15,435 nucleotides of DNA from Acholeplasmatales bacterium (GCA_024690445.1 JAILPD010000005.1:1-15435); one strand, 5' to 3'. Positions 6,740 through 14,336 are shown, numbered from the stretch's first letter. The notes: a model not told the origin generated them from the sequence alone. Made by a program: numbers and translations.

Positions 6740-9310
6740 ATGAAAGAGAACTATTTTAAGAGTTATTTTAAGACTTCTGGTTTATTGACAACTATTATTG
6801 CTGTCCTAGCATTTGTAGTAGTTGGCTACATTTCAATTTTTACAAAAGTTGTACAAGCAAATTTGTCTAACATTGTAATTGGTGCTGTAGCAACTGCAAT
6901 TGGATGTTTTGCATTAGTTGGCTTTAGTGGTCTTAAAAGAGAAAAGTGTGGTTTTTTAGACTTCTTACGTGTAGTTGGATTTTTATCTAGCTTAGTCTTA
7001 GTAATCATACTTGCAGTTAAGGGTGGTCACAACCTATTATTAACTGTATTAGCTGTAGAGTGTGGCGCATTATTACTTCAAGTTATTTTACGTTTTGTAT
7101 TCTGTCAAACATATGACGAGGATTCATCATTCAAGAATTATTTTGGTACATTAGCTGGTAAATATAATCCGCTAATCATTATGATTCTTGGTGCAATAGT
7201 AGCAGTTGTTGCTGTTTTATTATTCAAGTATGATGTTTTTACTAGTATCGATGCATTAAAGAATTATCAACAATATAGATTTGCTGTTGTTGGTGTTGTT
7301 ATCGGTATCGTTGTAATGATGATTGTTATCGGTCTTGATAAGAATACAGATGTTAACTTCCTTGATTTCATCTTATCTATATTATTTGTTGCATGTGCAT
7401 ACCTATGTGCATTTACTGCTCCTACAGGATTAACTACTAGCCTTATTCCATTTATGGTAATGGTTATTGGTTTAGCAATCGCAAGTGCAATTTTAGCTAG
7501 AGCTATATTATATAATAAAGGTAAAGGATACACTAACCCAGCTCATAAGGTTAGAACTTACTTCAAGTCTGTATATGATGAATTTGATGTAACTATTCCT
7601 CTATTCTGTAGTTTAGTTGTAATGTTATTAGTATTTGTTGGTGCTGGTAAGCTTTATGGCGATAACAAGTTAATCGTTAATAAGGTTTGGAAGGCTGCTG
7701 CATCTGATTCAACAATTCTTACATTATTTGCAATTGCATTAGGTATTGGTGTGTTAGGTGTGGTATTAACTTTCATTTTCAGAAAGTTTAAAGCACAAAA
7801 TGCTGTTAGAACAGATAACATTTTAGTTGGTTTATTATTCACTTCATTATTCGTTGTATTATATAGCGTAGTAATGATTGTATTTACAGATTATGATTTC
7901 TTTGGAAATACAGCTAACTTAATATTATTTATTGGTTATGCAGTTATCTTCGTATATGCTTTCATCCTACAAGTTGTAAGATTAAAGAAGTTTGAGCCAA
8001 TTCAGGCTGTAATTACAGCTGCTCCTACTAAGGTTGAAAAGGAAGAGGACGCTGAAGAAGTTTACGAAGAAGAACAACCTGAAGAGGAAGAAATCGTTGA
8101 GGAAGAAGAAAATAATGATCCATTTGCTTTAACTGAAGAGGATGAAGCATTATTTAATTCATATTATGGTTCTGAGGCTACTGAAGAAGAACAACCTGAA
8201 GAGGAAGTAGTTGAAGAAGTAGTTGAGGAAGAACCTGCTGAAGAAGAATATGTTGAAGAGGAAGTTGCTGAAGAACAACCTGAAGAGGAAGTTGTTGAAG
8301 AAGTAGTTGAAGAAGCTCCAGCTGCTGTAGAAGAACCTGCTGAAGAAGAGGTTGCCGAGGAAGAAGCTGAAGAGGAAGAAACTGAAGAGGAAGAGGACGC
8401 TGAAGAAGATGTTCTTGAAGATGAAGGCGAGCCTGTTGAAGAGATTCCTCATGAAGTTCATAAGGAAGGTAACATTGTTGTACAAGACTTCCAAGTTCTT
8501 GATGAAAATGGTGAAGTTAAAAAGATTAAGAGAAAGTTCTTAACTAAGATGATGTTTGCTCCATATGAAACTAAGGAGTACTATAACGAAATTAAGAATT
8601 ACTTAGGTTTATACCGTGCTAAGGGCCGTCAATCTGCTAGATGTGAATCATTTAGATATAAGGGCTTAGTTGCTAAGGTAGCATTAGGTGGAAAGTCAGT
8701 TAAGGTATTCTTAGCTATTGATCCATCATTCATTGATGAAAATCCTAAGTATCATTTAAAGGATGTTTCTGAGAAGAAACAATATGCTGAAGTTCCTGTA
8801 ATGATGAAGGTTAGATCTGATAGAGGTCTAAAGTACTTCAAGGAATTAGTAGATTATATGTTCGCAACTCGTGGTGTTAAGCCAAAGAGAAATTATGAAA
8901 ATGTTGATTATCTTCCATCATTAATTCCAAATGGTGAAGCTATCCTTGCTACATTAGGTATGTCAACTTACTATTTACAAAATTCAATGAACGCTAAGGG
9001 TATTCCTGATGAAATGCCAGATAATCTAGAAGATTACTTACCAATGATTCCTGGTGATGAATTACCTGAAGGTGAAGAAATTGAAGCAGTTGTTTACCTA
9101 GATACATTATGTAACCATTTCGAGGATGGAAACGAAGTTACAATTGATGTTCTTAAGTCATTACATATTGTTACTCGTGGTAATGTATTAAGAGTTAAGG
9201 CTCGTGGTACATTAGATAGAAAGTTAATCATCTACGCTGAGTACTTCGATGAAGATGCATTAAAGATGTTAATGTGTACAAATTGTACAGCTGTAAAGGT
9301 TGTAAGATAG
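6740..9310 (+). CDS. Large multi-pass membrane protein with Glu-rich linker and uL15-like C-terminus
   Basis: No function is known to me. The 856-residue protein has three visible parts. Residues 1-415 hold about twelve hydrophobic segments (near 14-34, 42-62, 75-95, 97-120, 143-163, 181-199, 209-228, 235-258, 285-303, 324-346, 361-382, 393-413), consistent with a polytopic membrane domain without a cleaved signal peptide. Residues 431-573 are an extremely acidic, repeat-containing linker of E, V, P and A. Residues 575-856 are soluble: a charged alpha/beta region (about 595-705, from FLTKMMFAPYETKEYY) of a kind I recall in uncharacterised Firmicutes proteins, then a C-terminus (about 798-856) whose NEVTIDVLKSLHIV and VKARGTLDRKLIIYAE segments resemble the C-terminal fold of ribosomal protein uL15. 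Such proteins may be labelled 'uL15 family' in databases; this is not the ribosomal protein. The gene is monocistronic, with strong SD, own promoter and terminator. Confidence 0.8.
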   Translation: MKENYFKSYFKTSGLLTTIIAVLAFVVVGYISIFTKVVQANLSNIVIGAVATAIGCFALVGFSGLKREKCGFLDFLRVVGFLSSLVLVIILAVKGGHNLLLTVLAVECGALLLQVILRFVFCQTYDEDSSFKNYFGTLAGKYNPLIIMILGAIVAVVAVLLFKYDVFTSIDALKNYQQYRFAVVGVVIGIVVMMIVIGLDKNTDVNFLDFILSILFVACAYLCAFTAPTGLTTSLIPFMVMVIGLAIASAILARAILYNKGKGYTNPAHKVRTYFKSVYDEFDVTIPLFCSLVVMLLVFVGAGKLYGDNKLIVNKVWKAAASDSTILTLFAIALGIGVLGVVLTFIFRKFKAQNAVRTDNILVGLLFTSLFVVLYSVVMIVFTDYDFFGNTANLILFIGYAVIFVYAFILQVVRLKKFEPIQAVITAAPTKVEKEEDAEEVYEEEQPEEEEIVEEEENNDPFALTEEDEALFNSYYGSEATEEEQPEEEVVEEVVEEEPAEEEYVEEEVAEEQPEEEVVEEVVEEAPAAVEEPAEEEVAEEEAEEEETEEEEDAEEDVLEDEGEPVEEIPHEVHKEGNIVVQDFQVLDENGEVKKIKRKFLTKMMFAPYETKEYYNEIKNYLGLYRAKGRQSARCESFRYKGLVAKVALGGKSVKVFLAIDPSFIDENPKYHLKDVSEKKQYAEVPVMMKVRSDRGLKYFKELVDYMFATRGVKPKRNYENVDYLPSLIPNGEAILATLGMSTYYLQNSMNAKGIPDEMPDNLEDYLPMIPGDELPEGEEIEAVVYLDTLCNHFEDGNEVTIDVLKSLHIVTRGNVLRVKARGTLDRKLIIYAEYFDEDALKMLMCTNCTAVKVVR
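8030..8458 (+). repeat. Glu-rich low-complexity coding repeat
   Basis: Codons 431-573 of the membrane protein are mostly GAA/GAG interspersed with GTT, GCT and CCT. The 15-residue unit EEQPEEEVVEEVVEE occurs twice (codons 483-497 and 511-525, DNA from 8186 and 8270, an 84-nt offset), and a shorter EEQPEEE copy sits at 444-450. This suggests growth by duplication. The linker probably separates the membrane and soluble domains and may be variable between strains. Confidence 0.8.
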
Positions 9311-9324
9311 TTCTTTTAAATATA

Positions 9325-9359
9325 AAAGAAGGTCTAGCATAAGCTAGGCCTTTTTTCTT
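9325..9359 (+). terminator. Terminator of the membrane-protein gene
   Basis: GGTCTAGC (9331-9338) pairs with GCTAGGCC (9343-9350) around an ATAA loop, with one G-U pair, followed by six T's (9351-9356). The A-rich flank at 9325-9330 can extend the stem. It lies 20 nt after the stop codon. Confidence 0.92.
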
Positions 9360-9386
9360 GACTATGTTATAAAAAAAAGATAAAAT
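9358..9386 (+). promoter_or_regulatory. Promoter of the DUF5662-like gene
   Basis: TTGACT (9358-9363), 17 bp, TAAAAT (9381-9386). The -35 begins directly at the end of the preceding terminator. The predicted start near 9393 leaves a leader of about 15 nt, consistent with the start at ATG 9408. Confidence 0.75.
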
Positions 9387-9407
9387 TTAAGAATTGTGAG
9401 GTTTAAT

Positions 9408-9935
9408 ATGATACATCCAATAAAACATTTTATTACTATAACTAAACATAGACATTTAGTGATGCATTATTGCTTTAAATGCGGATTGATTAGACAAGGC
9501 TTAATGCATGATTTATCTAAATATGGATTTACTGAATTTTGGTCAGGTGCTAAATACTATTCTGGTGATAAATCACCACATGTTAAACAAAGAGAAAAAT
9601 GCGGCTATAGCATCGCTTGGTTACATCATAAGGGAAGAAATAAGCATCATATTGATTATTGGGTTGATTCAGATCCAAAAACTCACATAATTGGTCCTGT
9701 AATCATGCCAAATAAATATATTGCAGAAGCTATCTGTGATAGAATAGCTGCATCTAAAGTATATAATAAGAAAAAGTATGTGCCTCAAGACGTATTAGAT
9801 TATTTTAATAAAGAAATGCTTTTTTTACCAGTACACGAGGAAGTTAAAAAGAAGTTTGAATTTCTTTTAAATTATTATGTTCAAAATGGGCAAAAGGCTT
9901 TGTTCAAATATATGAAAAAGAATATGAGAAAATAA
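9408..9935 (+). CDS. DUF5662-like protein with HD-type histidine/aspartate pattern
   Basis: This resembles the uncharacterised family I recall as DUF5662; some homologues have carried doubtful labels such as 'catalase', and no catalase motif is seen here. The 175-residue cytoplasmic protein has a striking set of potential metal ligands: H20, the HD pair H34-D35 in GLMHDLSKY, H73-H74 and H80-H81 in WLHHKGRNKHH, and D112. The order H...HD...H...H...D is that of HD-domain metal-dependent phosphohydrolases, so a phosphatase or nucleotidase is a reasonable guess, but only a guess. ATG 9408 is chosen because GAGG (9398-9401) is spaced 6 nt from it; a GTG at 9396 would overlap that SD. It is monocistronic, between its own promoter and a terminator, and convergent with the malic enzyme operon. 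Confidence 0.8.
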   Translation: MIHPIKHFITITKHRHLVMHYCFKCGLIRQGLMHDLSKYGFTEFWSGAKYYSGDKSPHVKQREKCGYSIAWLHHKGRNKHHIDYWVDSDPKTHIIGPVIMPNKYIAEAICDRIAASKVYNKKKYVPQDVLDYFNKEMLFLPVHEEVKKKFEFLLNYYVQNGQKALFKYMKKNMRK

Positions 9936-9967
9936 AAAAAATGCTTGATAAACTCAAACATTTTTTT
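9934..9967. terminator. Terminator, probably bidirectional
   Basis: An A-run followed by ATG-C-TTGA (up to 9948) pairs with TCAA-A-CAT and a T-run (9954-9967) around a 5-nt loop, with one C-A mismatch. T's after the stem serve the plus strand, and the A-run on the left serves the minus strand. It ends the DUF5662-like gene. Confidence 0.8.
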
Positions 9968-9970
9968 CAA

Positions 9971-9994
9971 AAAGAAAAAGAAGCATAGCTTCTT
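9971..9994 (-). terminator. Terminator of the fumarase-malic enzyme operon
   Basis: AAGAAGC (9978-9984) and GCTTCTT (9988-9994) form a perfect 7-bp stem with a 3-nt loop. Read on the minus strand it overlaps the malic enzyme stop codon and is followed by a U-rich tail complementary to 9971-9977. The stem at 9934-9967 lies just beyond as a backup. Confidence 0.75.
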
Positions 9995-11201
9995 AGTCTT
10001 CATTATATTCATTAATTCCAGCTACGCCAGTTTCAATTGCTGCTTTAGCAACAGCTTTAGCAACAGCCTTAGCAACTCTCTTATCGAAAGCACCAGGAAC
10101 AATATAATCAGGAGTTAATTCATCATCAGAAATGATATAAGCTAATGCTTTAGCAGCGGCTAATTTCATTTCCTCATTAATCTTTCTTGCTCTTACTGCA
10201 AGTGCACCCTTAAATAATCCAGGGAATGCTAAAACATTGTTAATTTGGTTAGGGAAATCACTTCTACCAGAACCTACGATATAAGCACCAGCTTCTTTAG
10301 CTTCCATATAACCAATTTCTGGAGTTGGATTAGCCATTGCAAATACGATTGCACCATCATTCATTGTTTTAATCATTTCAGGTGTTACAAGCTTAGGAGC
10401 AGATACACCAACAAAGGCATCGGCACCCTTTAGAATAGATGCTAATGTACCATCATGGCTAGAAGGAGTAGAATAAGTACCTTCATCAATTAATTCTTTA
10501 ATTAAGAAATTATATGAATCATATTTCTTCTTATCAATAACACCTGTAATATCAGATGCATAAATAGTACCTACACCAATTCTTTTTAGCATTTTAGCAA
10601 TCATAGAACCAGCAGCACCAGTACCAGACATAACAACTGTCATATCCTCTAATTTTCTTTTTGTTAATCTAGCAACATTCATAAAAGCTGCGGCTACGAT
10701 AATAGAAGTACCATGTTGATCATCATGGAATACAGGAATATCCATTTCCTTGATTAATCTTCTTTCAATTTCAACACATCTTGGAGCTGAAATATCTTCT
10801 AGATTAATAGCACCTAATGTTGGCTCTAAAATCTTACATGTTTTAATAATTTCTTCAACATCTTGAGTCTTTAAACATAGTGGAATAGAATCAACACCTG
10901 CTAATTCTTTCATTAATATTGATTTACCTTCCATTACAGGAATGGCACCATAAGGTCCAATATTTCCTAATCCTAGTACGGCAGAACCATCTGTAATAAC
11001 TGCTACCATATTAGACTTAGAAGTATATTTATAAGCTAATTCTTTATCTTTTTCGATTTCTTTACATACATATGCTACACCTGGAGTATATGCTAAAGAT
11101 AAATCATTTTGATTTTCTATCTTAACCTTTGATTTTATTTCAAGTTTACCACCATTTTCATGAAGCTTTAAACTTTTTTCTTTTAATTCATTTGCATCCA
11201 T
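9993..11201 (-). CDS. NAD(P)-dependent malic enzyme (decarboxylating malate dehydrogenase)
   Basis: This enzyme oxidatively decarboxylates malate to pyruvate and CO2 with NAD+ or NADP+, in the cytoplasm. The 402-residue product is a typical short bacterial malic enzyme without a phosphotransacetylase tail. Visible signatures are AYTPGVA (catalytic Tyr38), the general-base Lys93 in MEGKSILMK, metal-binding acids at E135-D136 and in FHDDQHGTS (D160-D161), and a dinucleotide-binding loop SGTGAAG (GTGAAG at 193-198). Cofactor preference cannot be read reliably. ATG 11201 is chosen because AGGAGAG stands 6 nt upstream and MDANELKEKSLKLHE matches family N-termini; the longer frame to 11243 would run into the fumarase beta gene. 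It follows fumarase beta with a one-base gap, so translation is probably coupled. Last gene of the operon. Confidence 0.95.
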   Translation of the reverse strand: MDANELKEKSLKLHENGGKLEIKSKVKIENQNDLSLAYTPGVAYVCKEIEKDKELAYKYTSKSNMVAVITDGSAVLGLGNIGPYGAIPVMEGKSILMKELAGVDSIPLCLKTQDVEEIIKTCKILEPTLGAINLEDISAPRCVEIERRLIKEMDIPVFHDDQHGTSIIVAAAFMNVARLTKRKLEDMTVVMSGTGAAGSMIAKMLKRIGVGTIYASDITGVIDKKKYDSYNFLIKELIDEGTYSTPSSHDGTLASILKGADAFVGVSAPKLVTPEMIKTMNDGAIVFAMANPTPEIGYMEAKEAGAYIVGSGRSDFPNQINNVLAFPGLFKGALAVRARKINEEMKLAAAKALAYIISDDELTPDYIVPGAFDKRVAKAVAKAVAKAAIETGVAGINEYNED

Positions 11202-11202
11202 A

Positions 11203-11730
11203 TTAATCTCTCCTATCAAATATGTTATTACCATAAGCATCAATTGCTAAAATCATCTTAAATCCATCTACCTCAAGTCGTTTGATAGATTCAGGGCCTA
11301 AATCGAAAAACGCGATTTCTTGGGCTTTTTTTACTGATTTAGCAAGTAGTGCACCACAACCACCAGTTGTAATAAAATACAATATTTTATTGTCTATATA
11401 AGTTTTGACACAATCATTATCTCTTGGACCCTTACCAATAGTTGCAAGTACATTCATCTTTGGCATCATATAAGCAAATTTATCCATTCTTGATGATGTT
11501 GTAGGTCCGATAGAACCAACGACATTACCTGGCTTAGTAGGGGTTGGACCTGCATAATAAATGAATGAATTACTAAAATCAACAGGTAACTCCTCGCCAT
11601 TTTTCATCATTTGTTCCATTCTTAAATGGGCAGCATCTCTAGATGTATAAATTACACCAGTTAATTCAACTACATCACCTGCATGTAATTCTTTTAATTT
11701 ATCTAAATCCTTAGGTATTTCAATTCTCAT
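11203..11730 (-). CDS. Class I fumarate hydratase, beta subunit (or L-tartrate dehydratase beta)
   Basis: This is the C-terminal half of an iron-sulfur fumarase, made as a separate subunit and acting with the alpha subunit encoded just upstream. The 175-residue product has the hallmarks of the beta domain: AGDVVELTGVIYTSRDAAH near the N-terminus, YYAGPTP, GPTTSSRM and the glycine-rich TTGGCGALLA. It helps form the active site but does not hold the Fe-S ligands. Its ATG overlaps the alpha stop by one base (TAATG) and is preceded by a strong SD, AAGGTGGTGAT, inside the alpha gene. Two-subunit fumarases and L(+)-tartrate dehydratases are close relatives; the neighbouring malic enzyme favours fumarase because malate is the shared metabolite, but this is inference. 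Confidence 0.92.
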   Translation of the reverse strand: MRIEIPKDLDKLKELHAGDVVELTGVIYTSRDAAHLRMEQMMKNGEELPVDFSNSFIYYAGPTPTKPGNVVGSIGPTTSSRMDKFAYMMPKMNVLATIGKGPRDNDCVKTYIDNKILYFITTGGCGALLAKSVKKAQEIAFFDLGPESIKRLEVDGFKMILAIDAYGNNIFDRRD

Positions 11731-12566
11731 TATAGAATCACCACCTTATGACGAGATGCGTGGCATTGAATATTTACTGCCACTGGTAAAGACGCAATGT
11801 GACAAGGATATAGATTAACCTTTACTGCAAGAGCAGTAGTCTTTCCTCCTAAGCCCATTGGACCAACTCTTAAATCATTTAATTCTTTATATAATTCCTT
11901 TTCAAGCTTATTAGCATCAGGATCACTTGATTCATCATCGATTGGACGAAGAAGAGCTTCTTTGGCAATTAAGCCAGCCTTTTCTATATCTCCACCAATT
12001 CCAACACCAACTACAAGTGGAGGACATGGTCTACCACCTGCCTCTTTAACTGTATCTAAAACGAATTTCTTTATTCCATCGATTCCATCTGCTGGAACTA
12101 ACATTTTCACTTTAGACATGTTTTCAGAACCAGCACCCTTAGGACATATTGTTATTTTTAATTTATCTCCTAAAGTAAATTTAACATGGATGATACCTGG
12201 TGTATTATCCTTAGTATTTACTCTATTAAGAGGTGATTTAACAACACTCTTTCTTAAATAGCCCTTTGTATAGCCATCACTAATTCCTTTATTAATAGCA
12301 TCGTAGATATCGCCATTTATATGAACTTCATTTCCTATTTCAACAAATACTACAGTAATACCTGTATCTTGGCACATAGGGACATTTTCTTTAGCTGCTA
12401 ATTCATCATTTTCAATAATTTGAGACAGTATTTCTTTTGATAATCCTTCCTCATTGTTCATAGCTTTTCTTAAGCATGATAGAACATCACTTTCAATGTA
12501 TGTGGCAGCTTCAATACATAATCTTGAAACTTCTTTAGTTATTGTTTCTGGTTCAATAATTTTCAT
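11730..12566 (-). CDS. Class I fumarate hydratase, alpha subunit (or L-tartrate dehydratase alpha)
   Basis: The subunit carries the oxygen-sensitive 4Fe-4S cluster that dehydrates malate to fumarate, or the reverse. The 278-residue length is usual for the split form. The three conserved cysteines expected to bind the cluster are all present: C65 in MCQDTG, C181 in GRPCPP and C268 in IQCHASR. PKGAGSENMS (142-151) and GVGIGG are further family signatures. ATG 12566 is supported by GAGG 7 nt upstream. First gene of the minus-strand operon, translationally coupled to the beta subunit. An Fe-S fumarase suggests an anaerobic or microaerophilic life. Tartrate dehydratase is the main alternative. Confidence 0.93.
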   Translation of the reverse strand: MKIIEPETITKEVSRLCIEAATYIESDVLSCLRKAMNNEEGLSKEILSQIIENDELAAKENVPMCQDTGITVVFVEIGNEVHINGDIYDAINKGISDGYTKGYLRKSVVKSPLNRVNTKDNTPGIIHVKFTLGDKLKITICPKGAGSENMSKVKMLVPADGIDGIKKFVLDTVKEAGGRPCPPLVVGVGIGGDIEKAGLIAKEALLRPIDDESSDPDANKLEKELYKELNDLRVGPMGLGGKTTALAVKVNLYPCHIASLPVAVNIQCHASRHKVVIL

Positions 12567-12588
12567 ATAAATACCTCACACCCGATTT

Positions 12589-12631
12589 ATTATACTATAA
12601 AAATATATATTTTTATTTATTTTTTTCTCAA
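12589..12631 (-). promoter_or_regulatory. Candidate promoter(s) of the fumarase-malic enzyme operon
   Basis: On the minus strand a perfect TATAAT lies at 12594-12589 but no good -35 stands 17 bp above it. A second option is TTGAGA (12631-12626) with TATATA (12609-12604) at 16 bp. A 16-bp A/T palindrome (12599-12614) lies between these elements. The gap to the divergent cysE gene is only 143 bp, so the two promoters are close and could influence each other. Weak evidence. Confidence 0.4.
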
Positions 12632-12666
12632 TTAATATTAAAATTATTTTTAGTAAAGTTATTTTT

Positions 12667-12695
12667 TATAATTTAAAATTATTATATAATTTAAA
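12667..12695 (+). promoter_or_regulatory. cysE promoter region with duplicated TATAATTTAAA
   Basis: The 11-mer TATAATTTAAA occurs exactly twice, at 12667-12677 and 12685-12695. Each contains a perfect -10 hexamer (12667-12672 and 12685-12690) but neither has a convincing -35. The second is only 19 nt from the start codon, so the first is the likelier -10 for a transcript carrying the SD GAGG (12697-12700). Confidence 0.45.
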
Positions 12696-12709
12696 TGAGG
12701 TAGTTTTAT

Positions 12710-13534
12710 ATGACAAGTTATAAGGATTGGTTAATGTCTAAGAAGGCAGAACAGAAGCATGGCGAAGCTGTGGATTATGCTGATATAAAGAAGTTCTTAA
12801 TTAATATTAAAGGATTCTTCTTCCCAGGCTATGTTGAAAAATTTGCCACATTAGATGATTATTTAGAGGAAAAAAGTTCATCAGTAAAGTTCTATTTAAA
12901 GAGAATGCTATCTGGAATTGAAAAGCTTACAAAGGAAACTTTAGATAAGGATGATATCATTTGTAAGTTCTATGAGGCAATTCCTGAGGTAGATAGATTA
13001 TTAAAAACAGATATTCAAGCTATGTTTGACGGAGACCCTGCTTGTAAATCACCAGTAGAAATAATATTATGCTATCCTGGATTTACAGCAATATTCACAT
13101 ATAGAATTGCACATATTCTATATGAATTAAATGTTCCTGTATTACCAAGATTCTTAACAGAAACTGCTCATTCAAAGACTGGTATTGATATTAACCCTGG
13201 TGCTAAGATTGATGAATATTTCTTTATCGACCATGGTACAGGTATTGTTATTGGTGAAACATGCGTTATTGGTAAGCATGTTAAGCTATATCAGGGTGTA
13301 ACTCTTGGTGCGTTATCCTTATCTAAGGGGCATGATTTAATTAATGTTAAACGTCACCCAACTATTTGTGATAATGTAACTATTTATAGTGGTGCTTCAA
13401 TTTTTGGTGGTAATACTGTAATTGGTGAAAATACAACTATTGGTTCCTCAGTTTTTATTACTGAAAGTGTTGATGCCAATATGGTTGTTACAATAGAAGG
13501 AATCACTAAGAAGCATTCAAGAGGAGGAATCTAA
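12710..13534 (+). CDS. cysE: Serine O-acetyltransferase (CysE/EpsC type)
   Basis: The enzyme transfers acetyl from acetyl-CoA to L-serine, giving O-acetylserine, the first step of cysteine synthesis. The 274-residue protein has the helical N-terminal domain (to about 135), then a left-handed beta-helix of hexapeptide repeats (about 157-255: GIDINPGA, IVIGETCVIG, TVIGENTTIG). Catalytic residues expected in the family are visible: H154-D160 in HSKTGID and H175 in IDHGTG. The extended N-terminus and the PVEIILCYPGF segment resemble the EpsC subgroup. The usual feedback-sensitive C-terminal tail is short. ATG 12710 has GAGGT 8 nt upstream. The partner O-acetylserine sulfhydrylase (CysK) is not in the window; instead an esterase follows after one base, with its SD inside this gene's last codons, so the two are co-translated. 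Confidence 0.93.
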   Translation: MTSYKDWLMSKKAEQKHGEAVDYADIKKFLINIKGFFFPGYVEKFATLDDYLEEKSSSVKFYLKRMLSGIEKLTKETLDKDDIICKFYEAIPEVDRLLKTDIQAMFDGDPACKSPVEIILCYPGFTAIFTYRIAHILYELNVPVLPRFLTETAHSKTGIDINPGAKIDEYFFIDHGTGIVIGETCVIGKHVKLYQGVTLGALSLSKGHDLINVKRHPTICDNVTIYSGASIFGGNTVIGENTTIGSSVFITESVDANMVVTIEGITKKHSRGGI

Positions 13535-13535
13535 A

Positions 13536-14294
13536 ATGAAGGTTGAGTATTATAAGGAATGGAGTTCAGTATACCAAAGAGATATTGAATTTAAGGTATT
13601 TGGTCATGCTGGTAAGCCATGTATTGCATTTCCAAGCCAAGATGGTAGATTCTTCGATTATGAAAATAGAGGAATAATTGATGCTATGAGTTGGTTTATT
13701 GAGCAAGGCAAAATCCAAGTATTCTGTGTAGAATCAATGGATCAAGAATCTTTCTCTGCTGAATGGAAGAGTGGCTATGATAGAATAAGAGCTCAGGAAG
13801 CATATTTCAATTATATTTTAAATGATATTGTTCCTAGAGTTTATGAGATTAATACATATGGAAATGGTGGAGGAGTAGCTAGTGGTATTATGACATTTGG
13901 TGTATCACTTGGTGCTTACCATGCAGTTAACTTCTTTACAAGAAGACCAGATATATTCGATTATGTATTAGCATTATCAGGTGTTTATGATTCATATTTC
14001 TTTATTAAGGGTTATTCAGATGAATTAATGTTCTTAAATTCACCTGTTGAATCATTAAAGAATATGTCATATGACCATCCATATGTAAATATGTATAAGA
14101 ATTCTAGAATTTGTATTTGTGTAGGTCAAGGAAACTGGGAAGAAGAATGTTTAAATTCTACAAGAGAAATGGATACTCAATTACATCGTTTAGGTATTCC
14201 TGCATGGTGTGATTATTGGGGTTATGATAAGCCTCATGATTGGCCAAGCTGGTTAGAACAAGTTCCATATTTTTTGTATCACATTTTAGATTAA
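13536..14294 (+). CDS. Putative esterase, alpha/beta-hydrolase fold (esterase D-like)
   Basis: This is a predicted cytoplasmic hydrolase of 252 residues without signal peptide. The nucleophile elbow GVSLG gives candidate Ser124, followed by AYHAVNFFTRRPDIFDYVLALSGVYD, typical of the putative esterase/esterase D family. The candidate catalytic His is H234 in DKPHDW near the C-terminus, and the acid may be among E202-E204 after GQGNW. The substrate is unknown. The start ATG 13536 lies one base after the cysE stop and uses the strong SD GAGGAGG (13521-13527), which also encodes the last residues of CysE. This coupling suggests a role near O-acetylserine or another acyl ester, but the sequence does not show it. 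A strong terminator ends the two-gene operon. Confidence 0.82.
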   Translation: MKVEYYKEWSSVYQRDIEFKVFGHAGKPCIAFPSQDGRFFDYENRGIIDAMSWFIEQGKIQVFCVESMDQESFSAEWKSGYDRIRAQEAYFNYILNDIVPRVYEINTYGNGGGVASGIMTFGVSLGAYHAVNFFTRRPDIFDYVLALSGVYDSYFFIKGYSDELMFLNSPVESLKNMSYDHPYVNMYKNSRICICVGQGNWEEECLNSTREMDTQLHRLGIPAWCDYWGYDKPHDWPSWLEQVPYFLYHILD

Positions 14295-14306
14295 TGAAGG
14301 TGTCTT

Positions 14307-14336
14307 ATGAGGGGTAAAAATACCCCTCATTTTCTT
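14307..14336 (+). terminator. Terminator of the cysE-esterase operon
   Basis: A perfect 10-bp stem, ATGAGGGGTA (14307-14316) with TACCCCTCAT (14321-14330), closes an AAAA loop and is followed by TTTTCTTTT. It begins 12 nt after the esterase stop. Confidence 0.92.

Noticed and set aside
7267..7842. Minus-strand open frames inside the membrane-protein gene
   Set aside because: Antisense to codons of hydrophobic segments; no SD and no recognisable family.
8159..8494. Minus-strand open frame of 111 codons, Phe-rich
   Set aside because: It is the reverse complement of the GAA/GAG repeats in the acidic linker; composition is an artefact and there is no sensible SD or homology.
11962..12261. Plus-strand 99-codon frame antisense to fumarase alpha
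   Set aside because: The opposite strand encodes conserved Fe-S ligands of fumarase; the frame has no promoter or SD and odd composition.
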